Made by a program: the position numbers and the translations under genes. Under the pieces are notes generated by a model. The model saw nothing but the letters and a program-made list of their open reading frames with translations. It was not told the DNA's origin and made no database searches. This document shows, in pieces, positions 10,001 through 17,890 of a DNA stretch of 64,000 nt. The DNA is taken from positions 678,356 through 742,355 of the forward strand of contig NZ_LN648875.1 of the NCBI RefSeq assembly GCF_000826185.2. The letters are read 5' to 3'. This DNA is from Microbacterium gorillae (GTDB lineage: Bacteria > Actinomycetota > Actinomycetes > Actinomycetales > Microbacteriaceae). The first letter of the stretch is position 1. Each line of letters opens with the position of its first letter.

Positions 10001-10094
10001 GGCGCCGGCCGAGGAGGCGGACGCCGACGAGGATCCGGCGGATGCCTTCTTCCGGCAGTTCAACGATGACAGCGACGGAGGTGAGCAGCGGTGA
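7031..10094 (+). CDS. ABC-2 type transporter ATPase with a very long low-complexity C-terminal tail (interrupted by an assembly artifact)
   Basis: The ATPase domain (residues 1 to about 230) has Walker A GPNGAGKST, signature YSLGMRQRL, Walker B VLVLDEPTNGLDPEG and a switch histidine in VSSHML. A tail rich in Ala, Pro, Asp, Glu and Thr follows and reaches the permease gene. As written the frame breaks near 8340, because a 262-bp duplication containing a sequencing adapter was inserted. Removing it joins the frames 7031-8554 and 8331-10094 into one protein of 933 residues. The tail repeats short motifs: PT(V/A)AIPL-like four or five times, RPWWMPA twice (9333, 9498) and ADAFF twice near the end. 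ATG 7031 has GAGGAGAGG upstream. The tail is unlike ordinary ABC-2 ATPases of about 300 residues. Confidence 0.85.
8079..8564. repeat. Spurious tandem duplication inside the ABC ATPase gene
   Basis: The segment starting TCCCGGACGAGCC at 8079 recurs at 8341, an offset of 262 bp, which shifts the frame. The first copy (to about 8302) differs by T-to-C, T-to-G and A-to-G changes and has lost one C, as expected of low-quality read ends; the second copy keeps the coding frame into the tail. An adapter sequence separates the copies, so this is read as an assembly fault. Confidence 0.9.
8307..8340 (+). other. Illumina Nextera adapter sequence left in the assembly
   Basis: TCGTCGGCAGCGTC (8307-8320) followed by AGATGTGTA (8321-8329) matches the Nextera read-1 adapter exactly for 23 bases; the next ten bases match the rest of the transposon mosaic end with three mismatches. 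On the minus strand it reads LIYTSDAADD, a peptide string I recognise as adapter-derived. This is not genomic DNA. Confidence 0.96.
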
Positions 10095-10903
10095 GTCTTG
10101 CGAACGCGACCCGCTCCGAGGTCACGAAGCAGTTCACCACCAGTGGGTGGTGGGTGCTGCTGATCGTCCTCGCGGCGTACATGACCTTCCAGGCCGGCGT
10201 CCTCGGCGCCGCCTTCGTCTTCGGTGGCACGGGCGGCGCCGGCGGCGAACGCACGCCGTTGCCGACGGAGGGCCTCGCGCCGTACGTCTACTCGATCTCG
10301 GGCACCGCGGGCTACGTCTTCCCGCTGCTGTTCGGGACGCTGATGGTCACCACGGAGTTCCGCCACAAGCTCCTCACCCCCACGTTCCTCGCCACTCCGC
10401 GGCGCGGTCAGGCGCTGGCGGCGAAACTGCTGGTCGCCGTCCTGATGGGCGCGATGTTCGCGGTGGTCTCGGTCATCGTGACCGTCGGCGTGGGCGCCCT
10501 GCTGTTCAGCATCAAGGACCGCCCGACCGAGCTCGACCAGGCCGCGACGTGGGCCCTGATCGGGCGCTCCGTGCTCGCACAGGTGCTGTGGGCGCTGATC
10601 GGTGTCGGGGTCGGCAGCATCATCCGCAATCAGGTCGCGGCCATCGTCGTGGTGCTGGCGTTCACCCAGTTCGTCGAGCCGCTCCTGTCCGTGGGCGCCA
10701 TGTTCGTGAAGAACCTCAGTGAGCCGCTGAACTACCTCCCCGGTGGCGCCACCAGCTCCCTGATCGGCTACAGTCTGCTGTCCGTCACCGGCGCCGGAGG
10801 CACCCTGCTGGCGTGGTGGGCCGGCGCTCTCGTGCTCGCCGGTTACGCCGTCGTCCTGACGATCATCGGCGGGCTGACGACCTGGCGTCGCGACGTCAGC
10901 TGA
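10091..10903 (+). CDS. ABC-2 type transporter permease
   Basis: 270 residues with about six hydrophobic segments: near 20-42, 70-90, 115-145, 175-215, 230-250 and the C-terminal end. The layout is that of ABC-2 permeases, including a cytoplasmic TTEFRHKLLTPTFLATP stretch typical of the family. GTG 10091 overlaps the ATPase stop by 4 bp and has GGAGG 8 nt upstream, so both are made from one mRNA and form one transporter. The substrate is unknown. Confidence 0.88.
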   Translation: MSLANATRSEVTKQFTTSGWWVLLIVLAAYMTFQAGVLGAAFVFGGTGGAGGERTPLPTEGLAPYVYSISGTAGYVFPLLFGTLMVTTEFRHKLLTPTFLATPRRGQALAAKLLVAVLMGAMFAVVSVIVTVGVGALLFSIKDRPTELDQAATWALIGRSVLAQVLWALIGVGVGSIIRNQVAAIVVVLAFTQFVEPLLSVGAMFVKNLSEPLNYLPGGATSSLIGYSLLSVTGAGGTLLAWWAGALVLAGYAVVLTIIGGLTTWRRDVS

Positions 10904-10920
10904 ACCGACGACGATCGGAT

Positions 10921-10946
10921 GCGGGCCGCGGGAGACCGTGGCCCGC
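10921..10946. terminator. Hairpin between convergent genes
   Basis: GCGGGCCGCGG pairs with CCGTGGCCCGC (10921-10931, 10936-10946; one G-U pair) around a GAGA tetraloop. It lies between the ends of the permease gene and the convergent unknown gene and probably works for both strands. Confidence 0.6.
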
Positions 10947-10966
10947 CGTCGTTTCCGGTTGCGCGC

Positions 10967-11413
10967 TCAGGCCGTGGCCGGACGCGGGCGTGTGCGGATC
11001 GCCCCGGTGCGCCGCTCGGTGTCCGCCGCGACCATGTCATCGATCGGCACCGCCTGCTCGTCGGCGTCCAGTCGCAACGCCTCGACGAGCGTCACACCGT
11101 GGCGGGTGGTCAGCAGCAGGCGCTGGTACGGCGCCTGCTCGGACAGATCGATCACGACACCCGGACGACGCCCGCGCACGACGACGAAGTCGGTCCCGGC
11201 GATGGAGTGCCAAGTGCCGGCCGCGAGCACGTTCGGGATGATCGTGCCGGGCTTGCGCACACCGCGCAACCAGGTCCACGGGTCATCGGTGAGCTGGACC
11301 CGGACGATGTGGTCACGTCGCACGCGGATCGCGTCGCGGTGGAAGGCAGCGGCCCGCTCCGTCGCCGACAGCGCCACCTCGAGGTGGGCGGAATCGAGCA
11401 GAAGGGTGACCAT
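10967..11413 (-). CDS. Unknown protein, possibly PH-like domain
   Basis: 148 residues from ATG 11413 with no signal peptide or membrane helix. The sequence alternates short hydrophobic strands (VTLLLDSAHLEVAL, HIVRVQLTDD, TDFVVVRGRRPGVVIDL, QRLLLTTR) in the way of bacterial PH-like folds that bind membranes or proteins. This is pattern reading only; I do not recognise a named family. It lies alone between the convergent permease gene and the divergent F420 genes. Confidence 0.6.
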   Translation of the reverse strand: MVTLLLDSAHLEVALSATERAAAFHRDAIRVRRDHIVRVQLTDDPWTWLRGVRKPGTIIPNVLAAGTWHSIAGTDFVVVRGRRPGVVIDLSEQAPYQRLLLTTRHGVTLVEALRLDADEQAVPIDDMVAADTERRTGAIRTRPRPATA

Positions 11414-11536
11414 GACCCCAGTCTGCCAGCGTCCGGATGGATCCGTGGACGTCACGATTCACAAAGCCGCAACGATCCCCGTATGCGACCCGGTCATCTC
11501 GCGAGTGACAGGATGGACGGGACGGAAGGATCAGTC

Positions 11537-12547
11537 ATGACGGTTCCGCTGCGACTGGGCTACAAGGCCTCGTCCGAACAGTTCGGTCCGAACGACCTCG
11601 TGCGCTTCGCGCGCGTCGCGGAGGAGGTCGGCTTCGACTCCGTCTTCGTCTCGGACCACCTGCAACCGTGGCGACACCAGGGCGGCCATGCCCCGGCCGC
11701 GATCCCTCTGCTGGGCGCGATGGGCGCGGTCACCGAACGCGTCCTGCTCGGCACCTCCGTCCTGACCCCCACTCTGCGCTACCACCCGGGAGTGATCGCC
11801 CAGGCCTTCGGGACCCTCGGCGTCCTGAATCCGGGACGGATGATTCTCGGCGTGGGAACCGGCGAGGCGCTGAACGAGGTGACGCTGGGCCAGGTCTGGC
11901 CGGAGTCCCCGGAGCGCTTCCAGCGGTTGAAGGAGGCGATCACGCTCATCCGGAAGCTCTGGAGCGAGGACCGCGTCACGTTCGAGGGGACCTACTACCG
12001 CACGCAGGACGCCACGATCTACGACCGACCGGAGGTCGCGGTCCCGATCTACATCGGCGCCGCGGGGCCCGCCGCGACGCGGCTCGCGGGCCGCATCGCC
12101 GACGGCTTCATCACCACCAGCGGCAAGGCCGACGCGCTGTACACGGACACCCTGATGCCCGCGCTCGAGGACGGCCTGGCCAAGGCCGGCCGCACTCGCG
12201 ACGACATCGACACGCTCATCGAGGTGAAGGTCTCGCTGGCGCCCACGATCGCGGAGGCTCAGGAGAAGACGCGATTCTGGGCCAACCTCGCCCTGCGCCC
12301 GGAGGAGAAGCAGGACGTGCACGACCCGGTGGAGATGGAGCGTCTCGCCGATGCCCTGCCGATCGAGCGCGCCGCGAGCCGATTCATCGTGTCCGATGAT
12401 GTGGAGGCGCACGTCGCCGCGATCGAGCACAATCTGGATCTGGGATTCCGCCACCTCGTCTTCCACGACCCGGGCGAGGATCAGGAGGGGTTCCTGCGCC
12501 GGTACGGGGCGGAGGTCCTGCCCCGGCTGCGCGAGCGGCACTCATGA
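11537..12547 (+). CDS. fgd: F420-dependent glucose-6-phosphate dehydrogenase-like oxidoreductase
   Basis: 336 residues, exactly the usual length of Fgd. The luciferase-like (bacterial luciferase/F420) TIM barrel shows DSVFVSDHLQPWRHQGGHAP, NPGRMILGVGTGEALNEV and IYIGAAGPAATRLAGRIADGFITTSG, all characteristic of Fgd. It oxidises glucose 6-phosphate to 6-phosphogluconolactone and reduces cofactor F420. ATG 11537 has GGAAGGA 6 nt upstream. It overlaps cofC by 4 bp, linking cofactor use with cofactor synthesis. Confidence 0.9.
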   Translation: MTVPLRLGYKASSEQFGPNDLVRFARVAEEVGFDSVFVSDHLQPWRHQGGHAPAAIPLLGAMGAVTERVLLGTSVLTPTLRYHPGVIAQAFGTLGVLNPGRMILGVGTGEALNEVTLGQVWPESPERFQRLKEAITLIRKLWSEDRVTFEGTYYRTQDATIYDRPEVAVPIYIGAAGPAATRLAGRIADGFITTSGKADALYTDTLMPALEDGLAKAGRTRDDIDTLIEVKVSLAPTIAEAQEKTRFWANLALRPEEKQDVHDPVEMERLADALPIERAASRFIVSDDVEAHVAAIEHNLDLGFRHLVFHDPGEDQEGFLRRYGAEVLPRLRERHS

Positions 12548-13164
12548 GCGAGCCGGTCTGGACCGTCGTCGTCCCGGTCAAGCACACCGATCACGGCAAG
12601 TCGCGCATCGCCGGACCGCCGTCGCTCGCGCGCGCCATCGCCCTGGACACCATCGAGGCCGTGCACGCGGCCGGGGGCGTCGGGACGATCGTGGTCGTCA
12701 CCTCCGACGCCGATCTCGCCGACGCGGCACGCTCGCTCGGGGCCGTCATCGTGCCCGAGCCCGCGGCCGCGGAGCGGTCTGCGGATCCGGACCTGGACGC
12801 GCCGTTGAACGCGGCGGTGACCGGCGCACTTCAGGGTGTGACCGGTCCGGTGGCGGTGCTGCACGCGGATCTGCCGGCCCTCGTCCCGGAGGACCTGGCG
12901 CGGCTGCTCGTCACGGCTCGCGGCGTCCGGTTCGGTGCCGTCGCGGACCTCGCGGGCACCGGGACGACCGTCCTCACCGCGCAGGATCCCGCCGACGTGG
13001 TCGCCCGTTTCGGTCCCGGGTCCTTCGCCCGGCACCTCGCGTCCGGCGCTGAAGCGCTGGATGCACCCACCTCGATCCGCCACGACGTGGACACACCGGC
13101 GGACCTCACCGCGGTGCTGAGCTCGCCCGCCCTCGGCCGCCGCACGCGGGCGCACGCCCTCTGA
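12544..13164 (+). CDS. cofC: F420 biosynthesis guanylyltransferase (CofC/FbiD)
   Basis: 206 residues. The start VVVPVKHTDHGKSRIAG is the nucleotide-binding segment of CofC/FbiD proteins, followed by AVLHADLPALVPEDL, which supplies the metal-binding aspartate. The enzyme activates 2-phospholactate or phosphoenolpyruvate with GTP, making the donor used by CofD/FbiA. It is coupled to fgd by a 4-bp overlap and followed after 4 bp by an unknown gene. cofD lies close by on the other strand, supporting the call. Confidence 0.85.
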   Translation: MSEPVWTVVVPVKHTDHGKSRIAGPPSLARAIALDTIEAVHAAGGVGTIVVVTSDADLADAARSLGAVIVPEPAAAERSADPDLDAPLNAAVTGALQGVTGPVAVLHADLPALVPEDLARLLVTARGVRFGAVADLAGTGTTVLTAQDPADVVARFGPGSFARHLASGAEALDAPTSIRHDVDTPADLTAVLSSPALGRRTRAHAL

Positions 13165-13168
13165 CGCC

Positions 13169-13612
13169 ATGCCTCGCCCGCGCATCCCCTCCGCCACCGC
13201 GTTTCGCGACCTGCCGCCGGAGCGCATTCTGTCGCGTGTGTCCTGGGTGACCGAGGCACTGCGCCGCCACGAGGCCGTGCTCGATGCCAGCGAGCGTCAC
13301 CGCCGACGGCGGGTGCGCGCCACGATCGATGACTACCTCGCGTTCTACGCCAACGCGGTCCACCTCATGCAGGACGAGGGGTTCACCACCCGCGAGATCC
13401 TGCCCGCCGGGGCGCCCGTCACGGCCGACACCACGGTGCGCGCCGGTGATCTGACGCCGGACGGACTGCGGTTCTACTACTACGGCATCCGCGCGTGGAT
13501 CAATCGCCTCGACCGGGCTCGGGACAAGGCCCGCGCAGCGAACGATCTGCGCCCCGTGCGCCGCGCTCTCCGGCGGTTCCGGGCCCACCTCGCCGCCGAA
13601 CGCGCCGAATGA
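13169..13612 (+). CDS. Unknown small basic protein in the fgd-cofC operon
   Basis: 147 residues, helical and rich in Arg, without signal peptide or membrane helix. Phrases such as ERHRRRRVRATIDDYLAFYANAV and LRFYYYGIRAWINRLDRARDKARA suggest a helical bundle. It starts 4 bp after cofC, so it is co-transcribed, but I recognise no family and assign no F420 role. Confidence 0.7.
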   Translation: MPRPRIPSATAFRDLPPERILSRVSWVTEALRRHEAVLDASERHRRRRVRATIDDYLAFYANAVHLMQDEGFTTREILPAGAPVTADTTVRAGDLTPDGLRFYYYGIRAWINRLDRARDKARAANDLRPVRRALRRFRAHLAAERAE

Positions 13613-13618
13613 CCGATT

Positions 13619-13730
13619 GCTCTCACCCTCGACACTTCTCACGCCGTGAACCTGCCGATGGTGAGAGCGATCACGTCCTCGCTCCCGATCGGCGCAGCTT
13701 CGAGATCTCGGAACTGCGCCGGGTGAGAGC
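13619..13730. repeat. Inverted repeat between convergent genes
   Basis: GCTCTCACCC (13619-13628) and GGGTGAGAGC (13721-13730) are exact inverted copies, with a third partial GGTGAGAGC copy near 13659. They fill the gap between the unknown gene and cofD. A wide hairpin or a terminator for both strands is possible; evidence is weak. Confidence 0.4.
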
Positions 13731-13736
13731 GACAGG

Positions 13737-14720
13737 CTAGACGCCGGGGCGGCCCTGCTCATCGGAGACGGCGAGTGCGGCCGCGCCGAGAGCGGCGGAG
13801 GCGTCCAGGTCGCTCATCCACAGCGGGATGACGTGCGCGTCGATGCCCGCCGCGGCCACGGCCGGAGCCAGGGCGACATCCTCCTCGGCGAGCAGCCAGG
13901 CATCCAGGATTCCGGCCGCGGAGCGCGCGGCGTAGTGACGAGCCACGGCGTCCGCCGCGGTTTCGACACCGATCGTCGGAAGGCAGACGTCCGCCATCCC
14001 GCGCACGACCGATCCGTCGATGATCGGCGAGACGCCCACGACCGGGGCATCGGCGGCGCGGAGCGCGTCCGCGATGCCCGGGACCGCGAGGATCGGGCCC
14101 AGCGAGACGACGGGGTTCGAGGGGGCGATGAGAATGTCCGTGGCCGCCGCGAGCGCGTCCAGCACTCCCTCCGCCGGCCGGGCGCGGTCGATGCCCGGGT
14201 TCTCGAACCGTGTCGGGACGAGGGCGGCGCGGTGCCTTGTCCACCACTCCTGGAAGTGCAAGTCGCCACCGTCCTGCAGGTGGACCCGCGTGTCGACCTC
14301 GGCGTCGGTCATGGGAAGGATGCGTGCGCCGAGATCCCAGCGCGTGTTCAACCGTGCGACGACATCGGACACCGTGGCTCCCTCGCGGAGCCAGCCGGTG
14401 CGGGCGAGGTGGGTACCCAGGTCCAGATCACCCAGGGTGAACCACGGCCAGCCCGCGCCCCACGCCTGCAGTTCCGCGTTCACGCGCTCCGTGTCGCCCG
14501 CCCGTCCCCAGCCACGAACGGTGTCGTTCTGGCCGGCCAGGGCGTACAGCAACGAGTCCACGTCCGGCTGCAGCCGGACGCCACTGAGCCACAGGTCATC
14601 GCCGGTGTTCGCGATGACGGTGAGAGCGAAGTCCTCGTCGCCGCGGCGCAGCGCCTCGCGCACGCCCAGCGTGAATCGTGACCCGCCGACGCCACCGGCG
14701 AGGATCACGACCCGTCTCAT
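13737..14720 (-). CDS. cofD: 2-phospho-L-lactate transferase (CofD/FbiA)
   Basis: 327 residues. The start VVILAGGVGGSRFTLGVREAL is the hallmark of CofD/FbiA, followed by TVIANTGDDLWLSGVRLQPDVDSLLYALAG, which binds the deazaflavin Fo. APSNPVVSLGPILAVPG marks the phosphate-binding loop. The enzyme joins the activated three-carbon phosphate to Fo to give F420-0 or its dehydro form. hemD lies upstream and overlaps by 4 bp, an unusual partner; the Fo synthase and glutamate ligase genes are not in this window. Confidence 0.9.
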   Translation of the reverse strand: MRRVVILAGGVGGSRFTLGVREALRRGDEDFALTVIANTGDDLWLSGVRLQPDVDSLLYALAGQNDTVRGWGRAGDTERVNAELQAWGAGWPWFTLGDLDLGTHLARTGWLREGATVSDVVARLNTRWDLGARILPMTDAEVDTRVHLQDGGDLHFQEWWTRHRAALVPTRFENPGIDRARPAEGVLDALAAATDILIAPSNPVVSLGPILAVPGIADALRAADAPVVGVSPIIDGSVVRGMADVCLPTIGVETAADAVARHYAARSAAGILDAWLLAEEDVALAPAVAAAGIDAHVIPLWMSDLDASAALGAAALAVSDEQGRPGV

Positions 14721-15514
14721 CGGGCGAACTCGTCCGCCGCGTGAGGGAGAGGGAAGCTCGACACCGCGGCGATCAGGGCGTCCACCGTCTGCTTGTCGGC
14801 GATGATGTCGACGTCCAGTCCGGCCCGACGGGCATCCTTCGCGGTGCGCGGGCCGATGGCGGCGACGATCGTCTCGTCCGGGATGGACGGGAACTGCAGG
14901 CTGACCTGCTCGGCGACGGATCCGGACGTGATCAGCACGGCGTTGATGCGTCCGCTGGCGACATCGCGTGCGATGCGCTCGGTCACGGGGACGCCGACGG
15001 TCCGATAGGCGACGACCTGGTGCACATCGTGTCCCGCCGCCAGCAGGGCCTTCGTCAGGACGGGCTTGGCAGCCTCGGCCCGAAGCGTGAGGATGTGGCG
15101 CTTCTCCGGCTCCATGGCGATGAGTTCCTCCGCCATGCCGGCGGCGGAATTGTCGCGGGCGGGAACCAGGTCGACCTTGTAGCCGGCGGCCTGCAGCGCC
15201 GCGGCGGTGGTCTCACCGACGGCGGCCACGCGGGTCGACGGTGCGATGCGGGCGCGCGATGCGTAGAGAACGTCGACGGTGGTGGCACTCGTCACGGTCA
15301 GCCAGTCGAACTCACCGGCGGCGAGGCGCTCCAGCGCGTCCTCGAGCGCGGCCGGTTCCGTGGTCGCGGCGAAGTTGATCAGGGGTGCGACGACCGGCAC
15401 CGCCCCCTGCTCGCGCAGGCTCGCGGCCACCGAGTCGCCCCACGGTCCGCCACGGGGCACGAGCACGCGCCACCCGGACAGGGGCTTGTCGTGGTGGTCG
15501 ATGGCTGTGTTCAT
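14717..15514 (-). CDS. hemD: Uroporphyrinogen-III synthase
   Basis: 265 residues from ATG 15514. The two-domain HemD layout is visible: LSGWRVLVPRGGPWGDSVAASLREQGAVPVV at the start, a WLTVTSATTVDVL loop, RVAAVGETTAAALQAAGYKVDLVPARDNSAAGMAEEL, and later NAVLITSGSVAEQVSLQF and TIVAAIGPRTAKDARRAGL, which are typical synthase motifs. The enzyme closes hydroxymethylbilane into uroporphyrinogen III. The other haem gene here, hemY, lies 2.4 kb away on the same strand; hemB, hemC and hemL are not seen. Confidence 0.85.
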   Translation of the reverse strand: MNTAIDHHDKPLSGWRVLVPRGGPWGDSVAASLREQGAVPVVAPLINFAATTEPAALEDALERLAAGEFDWLTVTSATTVDVLYASRARIAPSTRVAAVGETTAAALQAAGYKVDLVPARDNSAAGMAEELIAMEPEKRHILTLRAEAAKPVLTKALLAAGHDVHQVVAYRTVGVPVTERIARDVASGRINAVLITSGSVAEQVSLQFPSIPDETIVAAIGPRTAKDARRAGLDVDIIADKQTVDALIAAVSSFPLPHAADEFAR

Positions 15515-15758
15515 GGGCAACTCTCTGGAAGGGGTGATCGCCGCCCACGGGGAGCGGATCCGGGAGAGTGACGGCCCGGTCCTCCGCATGGGGCTCGGGA
15601 TCGCGTCACCGGCAGTGTCCGCTCCATCGCTACTGCCTGTTTCCCACGAATATACCCCTGATCCCGCGTGTCGGAACCCCCCGCGAGGGCCCCCGGGGCG
15701 GGAACGAGAGCCCTCGGACGCCCGAGCACCTCCCTCCGCACGCTCCGCGGGCGAGACA

Positions 15759-16775
15759 ATGGTGCCGATGTCACCGCGCGATCCGCTCTCCTACGCCCTG
15801 GTGCGCTTCGGCCCGCATGACGGCGCGCATCGGGTCGCGATTCGCGCTGCCATCTCCATCGCCGTGCCTCTGCTCGTCCTCCTGCTGCTCGGGCGGCTGG
15901 ACTGGTCGATCTACGCCGTGTTCGGCGCGTTCACCTCGGTGTACGGACGCGGGGCGACGCACGGCGTCCGGCTGCGGATGCAGCTCACCGTTGGCGCAGT
16001 GCAGACGCTCTGCGTGGTGGGCGGCGTGCTCGTCGGCCTCTCCCCCGCGCGGGCGTGGTTGATCGTCCCGACCGCCGCCGCACTCGCCGGAGTGGTCGCG
16101 GCCATCAGCGATGCGCGCCGGTGGCAACCGCCCGGCCCCCTGTTCGCCGTCTTCGCGCTCACCGCGTGCGCGTCGTTCCCGACGACGACCGGCATGCTGC
16201 TGCCCGCGGCACTGGTCACCGGGGGCGCCGCGGGGGTGTCCGTCCTCGTCGGGGCCATCGGCGGATTCCGACCCGGGCGTGGATTCGCGGACACGGAACC
16301 GCGACATCCGGTCGAGGGTCGCCATGTGCTCCGCGCAACCGCCGGTGTGCTCATCGCGGGAACCATCGCGACCGCGATCGGAATCGGTCATCCGTACTGG
16401 GCGATGGTCTCCGCCGTCGTCCCGTTGATGGCGCGCGAGGTGATGCCCCAGTTCGTCCGGGGTGTGCAGCGCGTGGTCGGAACGTTCGGTGGCCTCGCGA
16501 TCGCGGGCCTGCTGCTGTGGTGGAGCCCCCCGGCGATCGTCGTGGTCCTGATCGTCATCGCCCTGCAGGCGGTCGCCGAGCTGCTGGTCGCGCGCAACTA
16601 TGCCGTCGCGCTGCTGTTCATCACGACGCAGGCGCTGCTGATGGTGAACCTCGCCGCTCCGCTGCCGGTGCCCCAGTTGCTGGCCGACCGCGCGATCGAG
16701 ACGGTCGTGGGCGTGGCTGTCGGCCTCGCGGTCGGCTACCTCACGCGGCGGCGACCGGCGGACCCGACTGTCTGA
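15759..16775 (+). CDS. FUSC-family (aromatic acid exporter-like) membrane protein
   Basis: 338 residues. Two blocks of membrane helices repeat a pattern: first IAVPLLVLLLLGRLDWSIYAVFGAFTSVYG, then LIAGTIATAIGIGHPYWAMVSAVVPLMA. The short conserved element (W-S/A-hydrophobic-AVFGAF or AMVSAVV) is that of the fusaric-acid-resistance/YccS group. The family exports aromatic acids or is of unknown function. ATG 15759 and ATG 15768 are both possible starts; neither has a good ribosome site. Confidence 0.75.
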   Translation: MVPMSPRDPLSYALVRFGPHDGAHRVAIRAAISIAVPLLVLLLLGRLDWSIYAVFGAFTSVYGRGATHGVRLRMQLTVGAVQTLCVVGGVLVGLSPARAWLIVPTAAALAGVVAAISDARRWQPPGPLFAVFALTACASFPTTTGMLLPAALVTGGAAGVSVLVGAIGGFRPGRGFADTEPRHPVEGRHVLRATAGVLIAGTIATAIGIGHPYWAMVSAVVPLMAREVMPQFVRGVQRVVGTFGGLAIAGLLLWWSPPAIVVVLIVIALQAVAELLVARNYAVALLFITTQALLMVNLAAPLPVPQLLADRAIETVVGVAVGLAVGYLTRRRPADPTV

Positions 16776-16790
16776 GGCGACCGGACGGGA

Positions 16791-17069
16791 TCAGCGCGGG
16801 GTGGACAGCGAACGCGCGATCGCCCAGACCACACCGCCGACGACCGCGGCGGCGGCGAGCACGGCCGCAGCGGTGACAGCCGGCTCGCGACGGGCGAACA
16901 GGCGCGCCTTGACGGTCGCCTTCTTCGCCTGCTTCGGGACGTTGACCTTCTCCTCGATCGCGCTGAGGGCGGCCTTCAGCTCGGCTCGTGCCGACTCGAC
17001 CGGGTCCGTGATGCCCAGCGGCACCGCGGTGCGGGGAACGGAGACGGACAGGGAACGGTCAGAACTCAT
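16791..17069 (-). CDS. Small membrane protein with DUF3618-like segment
   Basis: 92 residues. The middle ESARAELKAALSAIEEKVNVPKQ resembles the DUF3618 helix, and one membrane helix lies near residues 66-86 (AAAVLAAAAVVGGVVWAIA). Its start overlaps the end of the holin-like gene by 11 bp. It is the last gene of a three-gene operon of envelope proteins; the function is unknown. Confidence 0.7.
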   Translation of the reverse strand: MSSDRSLSVSVPRTAVPLGITDPVESARAELKAALSAIEEKVNVPKQAKKATVKARLFARREPAVTAAAVLAAAAVVGGVVWAIARSLSTPR

Positions 17070-17469
17070 CTGCGACTTCCTTCACGATCACGGCGTCGGT
17101 CTTGGCCGCCTTCACCGGGTTCTCACTCTTGGCGATCTTCTTCATCCGCGACACGCCGAGCAGCGCCAGCACGCCGGCGATCAGCAGCATGATCACGAAG
17201 ACGAGCAACGCGGACAGCCACACCGGCATCCAGGAGGCCAGTCCGGCGATGAAGAAGGTGCCGAGCGAGGGAATCGCCCAGAACAGGAAGAACAGCGCGC
17301 CGAAGAACCAGCCGACGCCCATGCCGGCGTCCTTCGCCACGCGGGTCAGCCAGTCCTTCCCGGCGTTCACCTCCGCGACGACGAGATTGCGCACCAGTTC
17401 GGGAACCTCGCCGACCAGGCTCAGCAGCCCGTCGTCGGCACGGTCACGGAAACCGCGAGGGGTCGTCAT
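17059..17469 (-). CDS. Holin superfamily III (actinobacterial Holin-X)-like protein
   Basis: 136 residues from ATG 17469. An amphipathic N-terminal part (LVGEVPELVRNLVVAEVNAGKDWLTRVAKDAG) is followed by two hydrophobic helices, FFGALFFLFWAIPSLGTFFIAGL and LSALLVFVIMLLIAGVLALLG, with a Lys-rich tail. This is the usual layout of the family, which despite its name is a housekeeping envelope protein in many actinobacteria. It starts 1 bp after the upstream gene and overlaps the next, so it belongs to one operon. Confidence 0.8.
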   Translation of the reverse strand: MTTPRGFRDRADDGLLSLVGEVPELVRNLVVAEVNAGKDWLTRVAKDAGMGVGWFFGALFFLFWAIPSLGTFFIAGLASWMPVWLSALLVFVIMLLIAGVLALLGVSRMKKIAKSENPVKAAKTDAVIVKEVADEF

Positions 17470-17470
17470 A

Positions 17471-17836
17471 TCAGTCCTTCTCGGTGGCCTTCGCGGCCGT
17501 TGAACTCTTGGCCGACGACGCGCGCTTGGTGGTGGTCGGCTTCGCGGCCGGCGTCCGGGAGGCACCGCGCGTCGTGCTCTGGCCGGCCGCGCTCGAGCCG
17601 GAATCGCCGGTGACGGCCTGCACCACCTTGACGGCGCCGCTCCACAGCGTCTTCGGCACGGCGAGCGCGCTGGTGGTGGCGATGGCCTTGACGTTCGCGA
17701 CCTGCTTCTGCACCGGATCGGTGTGCCACAGCTTCGAGGCGGCCTCCGCGATCTGCTCGTACCGTTCGCGGCCGGCGCGCGTGCCCAGGACGTAACCGAC
17801 GCCCAAACCGACGACGAGTCCGATCTTGCCCCTCAT
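17471..17836 (-). CDS. YtxH-like small envelope protein
   Basis: 121 residues. MRGKIGLVVGLGVGYVLGTRAGRERYEQI is the Gly-rich membrane segment followed by RAGRERY typical of YtxH-like proteins. The C-terminal third is Ala/Ser/Thr/Lys-rich and probably disordered. ATG 17836 has GAGGAGG 5 nt upstream, which excludes an in-frame ATG at 17854. First gene of the operon with the holin-like and DUF3618-like genes. Confidence 0.75.
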   Translation of the reverse strand: MRGKIGLVVGLGVGYVLGTRAGRERYEQIAEAASKLWHTDPVQKQVANVKAIATTSALAVPKTLWSGAVKVVQAVTGDSGSSAAGQSTTRGASRTPAAKPTTTKRASSAKSSTAAKATEKD

Positions 17837-17890
17837 GATGCCTCCTCGGGTCATGCGTGTGACTCGACCAGCGTAACGCCATATGCCGTT

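Noticed and set aside
8079..10094. Frameshifted or split ABC ATPase as a pseudogene or phase-variable gene
   Set aside because: The break coincides with adapter sequence and a degraded duplicate; removing it restores the frame.
17059..17469. Holin-like gene as a prophage marker
   Set aside because: No phage genes are near; this holin superfamily member is a chromosomal envelope gene in a small operon.
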